Source of the DNA: Nonomuraea maritima
GTDB taxonomy: Bacteria; Actinomycetota; Actinomycetes; Streptosporangiales; Streptosporangiaceae
DNA length: 64,000 nucleotides
NCBI RefSeq assembly: GCF_900100395.1
Contig: NZ_FNFB01000001.1
Coordinates: 708,514 to 772,513, forward strand
Direction: 5' to 3'
Positions 58,331-64,000 of this stretch are shown in pieces. Within the stretch, counting starts at the first letter, position 1, and each line of letters starts with the position of its first letter. The translations under genes were made by a program, and so were the position numbers. The notes below the pieces were generated by a model, which saw only the letters and a list, made by a program, of their open reading frames with translations, made no database searches and had not been told where the DNA came from.

Positions 58331-59548
58331 ATGCGCATCCTGATCATCGGAGTCGGCACACTCGGAGACGTGGCGCCCTACGCGGGGCTGGGAGCACGGT
58401 TACGCGAGGCCGGGCACGAGGTGACGATCGCCGCGCACCAGCCGTACACCAAACCGGCGACCGACGCGGACCTGGACATCGTGCCCCTTCCCGGAGATCC
58501 GCTCTCCGCACTGACCGGCCGCTTCTCCCTCAGCGCCTACCGGGAGTACAGCGACCACCTCGTCGAGGGCCTGGCCGGACTCGCCGAGCACGACGCCGAC
58601 CTGCTCCTGCTCGGCGCGGCGGGCGCGCTCGGCCGTCACGTCGCCGAGGCGATGGGCGTACCGAGCATGGGGGTGCACCTGCAACCGATCGACCCCACGG
58701 GCGACTTCCCGCCCATCATGAGCGTCTTCCGCCGATCACTCGGACGCTGGGGGAACCGCACGGCAGCCCGGCTCACCTTCGAGGTGCCCGTCGCCGGCCC
58801 GATGATCGCCGGGCTGAGCGCGAGGATGCGAGCCAGGCTGGGGCTCCCCCCGACGACCCCACGTGTCCTCTACCGGAACCGCGAGAGAACGCGCTGGCCG
58901 GTCTTCCACGGAGTCAGCCCACGGGTGCTGCCCCGCCCCGCCGACTGGCGACCAGGACTGGAGATCACCGGATACTGGTGGCCGCCCCGGCCGCGGAACT
59001 GGCAGCCGGATCCTATGCTGCTCGACTTCCTGGCATCGGGCACCGCACCTGTCTTCGTCGGCTTCGGCAGCCTCGCGGAATGGCGGGCCGAACAGTACAC
59101 GGAACTGGCCGTACAGGCGCTGCGGCGGGCCGGGCTGCGCGGCGTGCTGCAGACCGGCCCGCGGGGACTCGTCTCGGACGACGTGCTGGCGATCGGCGAT
59201 GTGCCGCACGACTGGCTGTTCCCCCGCATGGCCGCCGTCGCCCACCACTGCGGGAGCGGCACCACCGGGAACGGCGTGCGGGCGGGCGTGCCCGCCGTGG
59301 CCGTACCGGTCATGAACGACCAGCCGTTCTGGGCGTCCAGACTGACAGCACTCGGCGTGGCCCCGGCCGCGATCCCATACCGCCGCCTGACTCCCGCGCG
59401 GCTGGCCGCCGCGCTCACCACCGCGGTCACCGACCGCGCCTACCGGCAGCGGGCCCGAGCCCTCGCGGTCCAGATCTCGGCGGAGGACGGCGCGGCGCCC
59501 GTCATCGACGCCGTCGACCGGCTCCACGTCACCCACCGACCGAAATGA
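58331..59548 (+). CDS. Glycosyltransferase, GT1 (UGT-like) family
   Basis: 405 residues from the ATG at 58331 with GGGAG five bases upstream. GT-B fold: N-terminal MRILIIGVGTLGDVAPYAGLGARLREAGHEVT (in parts) acceptor domain. The C-terminal nucleotide-sugar motif reads VAHHCGSGTTGNGVRAGVPAVAVPVMNDQPFWASRL (in parts), typical of macrolide, sterol and glycopeptide glycosyltransferases. Nearest types are sterol/avermectin-like UGTs. It stands alone with a TetR regulator, so it may inactivate or modify an outside hydrophobic compound. Donor and acceptor unknown. Confidence 0.88.
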   Translation: MRILIIGVGTLGDVAPYAGLGARLREAGHEVTIAAHQPYTKPATDADLDIVPLPGDPLSALTGRFSLSAYREYSDHLVEGLAGLAEHDADLLLLGAAGALGRHVAEAMGVPSMGVHLQPIDPTGDFPPIMSVFRRSLGRWGNRTAARLTFEVPVAGPMIAGLSARMRARLGLPPTTPRVLYRNRERTRWPVFHGVSPRVLPRPADWRPGLEITGYWWPPRPRNWQPDPMLLDFLASGTAPVFVGFGSLAEWRAEQYTELAVQALRRAGLRGVLQTGPRGLVSDDVLAIGDVPHDWLFPRMAAVAHHCGSGTTGNGVRAGVPAVAVPVMNDQPFWASRLTALGVAPAAIPYRRLTPARLAAALTTAVTDRAYRQRARALAVQISAEDGAAPVIDAVDRLHVTHRPK

Positions 59549-59598
59549 CGAGCGCGCGAGGTGGCGGGCTGCCGCAGCGAGTCAGTGGCGCCGGCGCG

Positions 59599-60561
59599 CT
59601 AGAACCCCATCGCGGCCTGCACCTCGTCCAGCGTGCGCACGGCCCGCTCCCGGGCCTTGACGTTGCCCTCGGCGAGGATCTGCCGGGCGTCGGCCTCGGT
59701 GTACTCCGCCCGGCAACGCCTGATCGGACGCAGGAACTCGTTGACCGCCTCCGTCGCCACCCGCTTGAGCTGGGCGGCGCCGCCGTCGCCGATCTCGTCG
59801 GCGAGTTCACGCGGCGAACGGCCCAGACACAGCCCGGCCAGCGTGAGCAGGTTGGCCACCTCCGGACGGCGCTCCTCGTCGAACGTGATCAGGCGCTCGG
59901 AGTCGGTACGGGCCTTCCTGATGAGGGCCGCCGTCTCGTCCTCGGTGGCCGACAGAGCGATCGCGTTGCCGCGGCTCTTGCTCATCTTGCCGCCGTCGAG
60001 ACCCTTCAACACCGGCTGCTCGCCCATCAGCGCCTCCGGCAGCGGGAACACCGGGCCGTACCGCTCGTTGAAGCGCCGCGCCACCGTCCTGGTCACCTCG
60101 ACGTGCGGGAGCTGGTCCTTGCCCACCGGCACCAGCGTGCCCTTGCAGAACAGGATGTCGGCGGCCTGGTGCACCGGATACGTGAACATCAGGCCGCTCA
60201 CGACCGCCTGCGAGCTGTGCGCGATCTCGTCCTTCACCGTGGGGTTGCGCCGCAGCTCGGCCACCGACACCAGGCTCAGGAACGGCAGCAGCAGCTGGTT
60301 CAGCTCGGGGATCGCGCTGTGCCGGAAGACGGTCGCCTTGGCCGGGTCGATGCCGACGGCCAGGTAGTCGAGCAGCAGCCCGGTCGTGTGCCGCTGGATC
60401 TCCCCCGGCCGATCGCGGTCGGTGATCACTTGATAGTCGGCGATCAGCACGTACATGGGGTATTTGTCCTGCAGCATGACCCGGTTGGCCAGCGAGCCGA
60501 AATAGTGGCCGAGATGCAGGGGCCCGGTAGGGCGGTCGCCCGTGAGTACGACGTCGTTCAT
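59599..60561 (-). CDS. trpS: Tryptophanyl-tRNA synthetase, auxiliary (TrpRS II-like) type
   Basis: 320 residues from the ATG at 60561 with AGGAG nine bases upstream. Class I synthetase: HIGH-type motif HLGH at residues 16-19 inside TGDRPTGPLHLGHYFGSL, and KMSKS in GLDGGKMSKSRGN. The DRPTG..HLGHYFGSLANRV.LQD N-terminus matches the auxiliary TrpRS group (Deinococcus TrpRS II, the inducible antibiotic-resistant streptomycete TrpRS) rather than the SG.QPTG..IGNY housekeeping type. Its 5' leader encodes a Trp-rich peptide and alternative hairpins, so expression should rise when charged tRNA-Trp falls. Resistance to indolmycin-like inhibitors is an inference. Confidence 0.9.
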   Translation of the reverse strand: MNDVVLTGDRPTGPLHLGHYFGSLANRVMLQDKYPMYVLIADYQVITDRDRPGEIQRHTTGLLLDYLAVGIDPAKATVFRHSAIPELNQLLLPFLSLVSVAELRRNPTVKDEIAHSSQAVVSGLMFTYPVHQAADILFCKGTLVPVGKDQLPHVEVTRTVARRFNERYGPVFPLPEALMGEQPVLKGLDGGKMSKSRGNAIALSATEDETAALIRKARTDSERLITFDEERRPEVANLLTLAGLCLGRSPRELADEIGDGGAAQLKRVATEAVNEFLRPIRRCRAEYTEADARQILAEGNVKARERAVRTLDEVQAAMGF

Positions 60562-60705
60562 GAGTTCTCTCCTTGGGATCACACCGTCCCGGAGAGGGCC
60601 GTATCAGGAGGGCCGTCCCAGGGACGGCCACGCAGGTCAGGTCAGCGGCCGTCGAGCGGCCGCCACCACATGCAGATACGGCGGTAAGTCACGAGCCAAA
60701 TCCTA
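60562..60705 (-). promoter_or_regulatory. Ribosome-mediated attenuator of trpS
   Basis: Order on the minus strand: -10 TAGGAT, leader peptide, then competing hairpins. Hairpin 1 is GCGGCCG/CGGCCGC (60663-60645) overlapping the end of the leader. Hairpin 2 is GGCCGTCC/GGACGGCC (60629-60611). A second GGGACGG at 60590-60584 can pair with the same CCGTCCC arm, so two structures are mutually exclusive. This is the logic of amino-acid attenuators, and a similar arrangement is known for the antibiotic-inducible streptomycete TrpRS. Energies were not computed. Confidence 0.8.
60642..60692 (-). CDS. Attenuator leader peptide with tandem Trp codons
   Basis: A 16-residue frame, MTYRRICMWWRPLDGR, starts at a GTG (60692) and stops at 60642, upstream of trpS on the same strand. 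Trp9-Trp10 are consecutive TGG codons placed directly before hairpin 1 (60645-60663). TAGGAT (60705-60700) ends seven bases before the GTG, so the peptide itself is probably translated leaderlessly. Stalling at the Trp codons would favour trpS read-through. Confidence 0.85.
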   Translation of the reverse strand: MTYRRICMWWRPLDGR

Positions 60706-60819
60706 CATCGCTACGAGTGTCGATCTCGTAACCTCTCGACACCTTTAGCGCGTTCTCCCGACCATGAGACCTTGATCTCGCCAGTATGGTGCGGTCCCTT
60801 AGCGCCATCTGGAGAGTTC

Positions 60820-62289
60820 ATGTCTCGACGCATCCTCGCCGGCGGCCTGGCCATGGCTACGGCAGTCACCCTCACCACCCTGCCCGCGGAGGCGGAGCGG
60901 ACGGTGGGGTTCCCGTCGGCCAACTTCCCGCTGGGCAACCGGCCCGTGCCGACCAAGACGATGACCGCCGTGTCGCAGGGCATCAACCTGTACACCGTGA
61001 AGGCCGGCACGCACACCGACGGCTACACCCTCACCTTCCTCATGCCGAACGGCCTCGACTACGGCTCGCTCGCGACGGCCGAACTCGTCGCCGCCGAGGT
61101 GGAGGCGGCGGCCGGGGAGAGCCCCAGCCTCCAGGAGGTGATCCGCCCGGCGGTCGCCGACGCCCCGGCCCAGACCGTCTACATGGTCCGCGTCGGCCTG
61201 TGGCCCTTCAAGCACAAGAAGAAGGCGGAGAAGGCGGCCGAAGAGTTCAAGGAGGCCGGGTTCAAGGTCAAGCTCGACTACCTCGGCGACGACGGACTGA
61301 AGACCACCGGCCCCTGGGACGCCAGAGTCGTCATCATCGACCCCAGGAGGTTCCGCGGCTCGTACGCGGCCTCGGTCGGCACGAGCGTCGCCAAGCGCGA
61401 GACCGTCTCGTCGATGGTCAGGGCGAGCAAGGCCCTGGTCGGCATCAACGGCGGCTTCTTCAACATCCACACCTCCCCGGCGCTGCGCGGCGAGCCGGTC
61501 GGCGTGTCCGTGGTGGGGGGACGGCTGCTCAGCGAGGCCGTGCCCGGCCGGTCCGCCGTCGTGCTCAAGGGCCGTACGGCGAAGATCACCGAACTGGAGA
61601 CCAGGGTCACCGCCACCTCGCAGGACGGCACGAAGGCCAAGGTGGACGGCGTCAACCGGGCCGCGGCCACCGACGAACTGATCCTCTACACGGAGGAGTA
61701 CGGCGCCAAGACGCCCACCGGCGGCACCGACGCCGTCCTCGACCCCACCGGCAAGGTCATCCGCCTGCGCACCTCCGGCGCCGCCGTCCCGCGGGGCACC
61801 CGCGTGCTCCACGGCAACGGCGTGGCCGGCGACTGGCTGAACGAGCACGCCTGGCAGGACTGGACCGTCGCCGTCGACACCAAGCTCGTCGACCTCCGTA
61901 CGCGGCGGGCCATCGAACTGACCCCGGACCTGCACGTGATGGCGGGCAGCGTCGGCCTCGTACGCAACGGCAGGATCGCGATCACCGCCAAGCGCGACGG
62001 CCACAACTCGATGAACATGATCCTCCGCCGCCACCCCCGCACCCTGCTCGGCACGACGAAGGACGGCAGCCTGATCCTGGCCACCATCGACGGACGCCGC
62101 CCCGGCGACACCATCGGAGCGAACTTCGTGGAGGCCGCCCAGTTCATGCGCTGGCTGGGCGCCACCCAGGCGATCAACCTGGACGGCGGCGGCTCGACCG
62201 CCATGGTGGTCGGCAGGAAAGTCGTCAACCGCCCCTCGGACGGCGCCGAACGCGCCATCGGCGACGCCCTCCTGGTCCTCCCCACCTGA
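60820..62289 (+). CDS. Secreted phosphodiester glycosidase (NAGPA) family protein
   Basis: 489 residues from the ATG at 60820 (GGAGAG three bases upstream). Signal peptide LAGGLAMATAVTLTTLPAEA. A SPOR-like segment follows (about 125-170: VYMVRVGLWPFKHKKKAEKA), which may bind peptidoglycan. The C-terminal half is a NAGPA domain with ALVGINGGFFNI, GVSVVGGRLLSEAVPGRS and the conserved INLDGGGSTAMVV near the end. This domain cleaves GlcNAc-phosphodiesters in animals; in bacteria it is linked to exopolysaccharide or teichoic-type phosphodiesters. The exact substrate is unknown. Confidence 0.85.
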   Translation: MSRRILAGGLAMATAVTLTTLPAEAERTVGFPSANFPLGNRPVPTKTMTAVSQGINLYTVKAGTHTDGYTLTFLMPNGLDYGSLATAELVAAEVEAAAGESPSLQEVIRPAVADAPAQTVYMVRVGLWPFKHKKKAEKAAEEFKEAGFKVKLDYLGDDGLKTTGPWDARVVIIDPRRFRGSYAASVGTSVAKRETVSSMVRASKALVGINGGFFNIHTSPALRGEPVGVSVVGGRLLSEAVPGRSAVVLKGRTAKITELETRVTATSQDGTKAKVDGVNRAAATDELILYTEEYGAKTPTGGTDAVLDPTGKVIRLRTSGAAVPRGTRVLHGNGVAGDWLNEHAWQDWTVAVDTKLVDLRTRRAIELTPDLHVMAGSVGLVRNGRIAITAKRDGHNSMNMILRRHPRTLLGTTKDGSLILATIDGRRPGDTIGANFVEAAQFMRWLGATQAINLDGGGSTAMVVGRKVVNRPSDGAERAIGDALLVLPT

Positions 62290-62298
62290 CCGGACACG

Positions 62299-62334
62299 GT
62301 CCGCCGGCCTCGCCCACCCCCGAGCCCGGCGGAC
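62299..62334 (+). terminator. Hairpin after the NAGPA gene
   Basis: GTCCGCCGG (62299-62307) pairs perfectly with CCGGCGGAC (62326-62334) across an 18-base loop, starting 10 bases after the stop. It has no T-run. A terminator role is suggested by position. Confidence 0.5.
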
Positions 62335-62359
62335 CCCACCCCGATCTCGGCGTACCCGA

Positions 62360-62420
62360 TCCCGAGCATGAGGGACCCGTCCCGAGCGTGGGGGGACCCG
62401 CCCCGAGCATGACGGACACC
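62360..62420 (+). repeat. Three degenerate copies of a 20-21-bp unit
   Basis: TCCCGAGCATGAGGGACCCG (62360-62379), then a 21-base copy with GTGGGG in the middle (62380-62400) and CCCCGAGCATGACGGACACC (62401-62420). The CCCGAGC..G..GGACCC core is kept. It is non-coding and lies beside decayed genes. Confidence 0.75.
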
Positions 62421-62790
62421 AACCCCCCACCCGCAGCGCAGCGACCGCAATCCGGCAGATGTCGTCATTGAGCGGTTCGATCGTGCCCCACTGGCCAACC
62501 GCCCGCTGTACCCGGGGTCGCCGGGGCGTGGCCGAGCGCCTGGACCGTGTACGGCACCGAGGCTCCGGCCGGCGACCTGAACGAAGGCCACGGCGTTCTT
62601 GGCCGGCAGTGGCCGCAGTCGGAAGCGCGAGCCAGTGCTGACCGGCTCGGTCAGCCGGTCGAGGCGGAAGCTTCGCCAGTCGTTCCGGGTCAGGTCATAG
62701 GCGACCAGGTACCAGCGTCCGCCGAGGGCGACCAGGCGGTGCGGTTCGACCTCACGCTCCGCCTCGGCGAGATCGTCTCCGACATGGCCG
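62415..62790 (-). pseudogene. Decayed WYL-domain (YafY-like) regulator fragment
   Basis: On the minus strand from about 62760 the frame reads EVEPHRLVALGGRWYLVAYD, TRNDWRSFRLDRLTEPV and FRLRPLPAKNAVAFV, unmistakably the WYL domain of a YafY-type HTH regulator. After a frame change near 62520 it continues RVQRAVGQWGTIEPLNDDICRIA, the expected C-terminal extension. The N-terminal HTH is missing and an in-frame stop lies just upstream. Only about 115 of some 320 residues remain. It abuts another decayed gene on the opposite strand. Confidence 0.75.
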
Positions 62791-63145
62791 AGCTACGCCA
62801 TCACCGCGACTCCGACGGCAAGAACCTGAACGACCTGACCGACGCGGAACTGCCCGGCCCCGAAGCACCCGCCCTCGTGCGACTGCTACCCGCCTTCGAC
62901 AATGCCCTGCTCTGTCACGCCGACCCGCATCATCAGCCACGAGGACTGAAAACACGTGATGCCCGGCCGGGCACAAGTACGGCCTACCTTCCTGGTGAAC
63001 GGCCACGTACACGGAACATGGTCCCTCGAAGGCGGCACCCTGTGCCTCACTCCGTTCCGCCCGCTGTCCACGCTCGATCAGGCGGCCTTGGAGAGGAGGC
63101 GGAGCGCCTGCTTCCGTTCGTACGAGGCAAGAACGTGTCCGACAG
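62770..63145 (+). pseudogene. Decayed winged-helix DNA-binding (DUF1006/YcaQ-like) gene
   Basis: Frame 1 gives MAELRHHRDSDGKNLNDL, then PEAPALVRLLPAFDNALLCH, matching the conserved core of winged-helix/YcaQ-like proteins. A shift near 62945 moves the homology to another frame (PTFLVNGHVHGTWSLEGGTL and LTPFRPLSTLDQAALE). A second shift near 63090 returns to frame 1 (GEEAERLLPFV). The N-terminal two thirds are absent. Two frameshifts plus truncation make it non-functional. Together with the WYL remnant it marks a region of gene loss next to the rRNA operon. Confidence 0.75.
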
Positions 63146-63210
63146 CAGCCCGCTCGCAACCCGGTCACCCTGACCATCAGACACAAGCAGTCCCCACCCG
63201 AGCAGCGCCC

Positions 63211-63680
63211 CACAAACCAAAGGAGGCCGGCCCTCACCAGCGGATCCTCCTCGCAAACACCCGAAGGAGCGACTCAGCGGCACACCCACCGCAAACGCAA
63301 AAGGGGCACCCCAATCACCCGACCCCCACAACACACCAAAAGAGCGCCCGCCCGAACGAGCCACCCCCACCAACTAAAGAAGAGGCCCGCCCCAACAGCA
63401 GACCCCAAAACGCAGAAGCGGGCCCCACCACCAGCAGAACCCCTACAAACAAAAAAGGGGCCGCCTGAACAGCGACCCCCACACCACAGAACAGGCCCCA
63501 CCACCAGGCGGAACCCGCCCACACACGAGAAAAGACGCCCGCCCGAACGGGCCACTCCACAAACAAAAAAAGGGGCCCCGCCACCAGCGGAACCCCCACA
63601 CGCAACGCGCCTCACAACCCACACAAGCGCGACCCACAACAAAAACAGAGGAGGGGCCCCGCCCAAAGGAGAGACCCCTC
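63211..63680 (-). repeat. Array of terminator-like hairpins downstream of the rRNA operon
   Basis: About 470 bases whose minus strand is almost free of A. It reads as successive units of about 37-43 bases, each a GC hairpin followed by a T-rich run, then GT-rich spacer. Clear hairpins (plus-strand positions): 63574-63594, 63541-63552, 63494-63515, 63457-63479, 63420-63442, 63384-63404, 63350-63361, 63303-63326, 63222-63250, plus the first at 63651-63680. T-runs after three of them have 6-7 T. Several share GGTTCCGC..GCGGGGCC. No credible gene is present; open frames here are by-products of the composition. Function as serial terminators is inferred. Confidence 0.7.
63639..63680 (-). terminator. 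First terminator after 5S rRNA
   Basis: On the minus strand GAGGGG (63680-63675) pairs with CCCCTC (63656-63651), the loop region can pair further, and the tract CTGTTTTTG follows. It lies 17 bases beyond the 5S 3' end, where the rRNA operon should stop. Confidence 0.75.
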
Positions 63681-63696
63681 ACTCATCAAAGATTGT

Positions 63697-63813
63697 CCGG
63701 CGGTGACCTACTCTCCCACACCCTCCCGAGTGCAGTACCATCGGCGCAGAGAAGCTTAACTTCCGGGTTCGGAATGTAACCGGGTGTTTCCTTCCCGCCA
63801 TAACCGCCGTAAC
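63697..63813 (-). rRNA. rrf: 5S ribosomal RNA
   Basis: The minus strand carries a complete 5S gene: 5' TACGGCGGT pairs with 3' ACCGCCG (helix I), and the conserved internal strings CCCGGTTACATTCCGAACCC, GAAGTTAAGC, GCGCCGATGGTACTGC and GGGAGAGTAGG are present in order. Ends are estimated to within two bases from helix I. It is the last gene of an rRNA operon entering from the right. Confidence 0.95.
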
Positions 63814-63890
63814 CCTCCGAAACACACAAACATCACTGTTTGCTGTCTCAGAATTGCTTAGTGGACGCGAGCAAGAAAAGTCTGCTTTGA

Positions 63891-64000
63891 GGTCAAGTCC
63901 TCGGCCTATTAGTACCGGTCAGCTCCACACGTTACCGCGCTTCCACCTCCGGCCTATCAACCCGGTCGTCTACCGGGAGCCTTACCCCCTCACAGGGTGG
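63891..64000 (-). rRNA. rrl: 23S ribosomal RNA, 3' end only
   Basis: The final 110 bases, read on the minus strand, end with GACCGGTACTAATAGGCCGA then GGACTTGACC, the conserved 3' terminus of actinobacterial 23S rRNA. The rest lies outside the window. The 23S-5S spacer (63814-63890) is about 77 bases and holds no tRNA. Confidence 0.95.

Noticed and set aside
60562..60705. T-box riboswitch controlling trpS
   Set aside because: No T-box consensus or specifier-loop architecture was seen. The tandem TGG codons in a short frame point to ribosome-mediated attenuation.
63274..63666. Long hydrophobic Gly/Val/Trp-rich minus-strand frames downstream of 5S rRNA
   Set aside because: All frames there stay open because the strand almost lacks A. 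Codon use is unlike the neighbours, and the hairpin array explains the composition.

Overview
The window is high-GC, gene-dense actinomycete chromosome. It has frequent GTG/TTG starts, many genes with no ribosome binding site but a -10 hexamer 6-7 bases before the start codon, F420-type oxidoreductases, several Ser/Thr kinases, an MEP isoprenoid pathway and an NgcEFG-type amino-sugar transporter. A Streptosporangiaceae-like host (Nonomuraea or a relative) is my inference from gene content and protein style. No sequence comparison was run.

Layout. 1-1.8 kb: 3' part of metE. 1.9-7.9 kb: amino-sugar locus, rpiR - SIS protein - ngcE - ngcF - ngcG on the minus strand, divergent from a GlcNAc-type kinase. 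7.9-11.7 kb: small hypothetical gene, two tandem double-winged-helix GntR regulators, an alpha-alpha toroid protein, an F420/PPOX-type oxidoreductase and an atypical SDR. 11.7-18 kb: response regulator-thioredoxin reductase fusion overlapping a cyclic-nucleotide-binding histidine kinase, then a serine hydrolase and a membrane Ser/Thr kinase. 18-21.4 kb: a CHAP-domain membrane protein and a two-repeat lipoprotein. 21.4-24.1 kb: an alpha/beta hydrolase gene split by a complete IS200/IS605 element (tnpA + tnpB). 24.2-29.6 kb: small enzymes, a secreted SH3-like protein, and an MMPL exporter facing a truncated TetR gene.

29.7-35.6 kb: a PASTA kinase, a second Ser/Thr kinase, a HipA-like kinase with its DUF3037 partner, and a GNAT. 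35.6-39.6 kb: three secreted proteases or peptidases. 39.7-42.2 kb: dxr and ispG with a strong terminator. 42.2-52 kb: aldehyde and amino-acid catabolism: ALDH, TetR, PucR, a GabT-type aminotransferase, an orphan polyamine-type binding protein, mmsA and a class III aminotransferase. 52-59.5 kb: MFS exporter and TetR sharing three phased palindromes, acyl-CoA synthetase, second PucR, TetR and glycosyltransferase. 59.6-62.3 kb: an auxiliary-type tryptophanyl-tRNA synthetase behind a Trp-codon attenuator, and a secreted phosphodiester glycosidase. 62.3-64 kb: two decayed regulator genes, an array of about ten terminator-like hairpins, 5S rRNA, and the 3' end of 23S rRNA, with the rRNA operon on the minus strand.

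The features most worth a second look are the trpS attenuator with a leaderless WW leader peptide, the hairpin array behind the rRNA operon, the IS605 insertion with a readable empty site, the triple 21-bp-phased operators, and the redox two-component pair. I found no CRISPR array, tRNA gene, prophage or large biosynthetic cluster.
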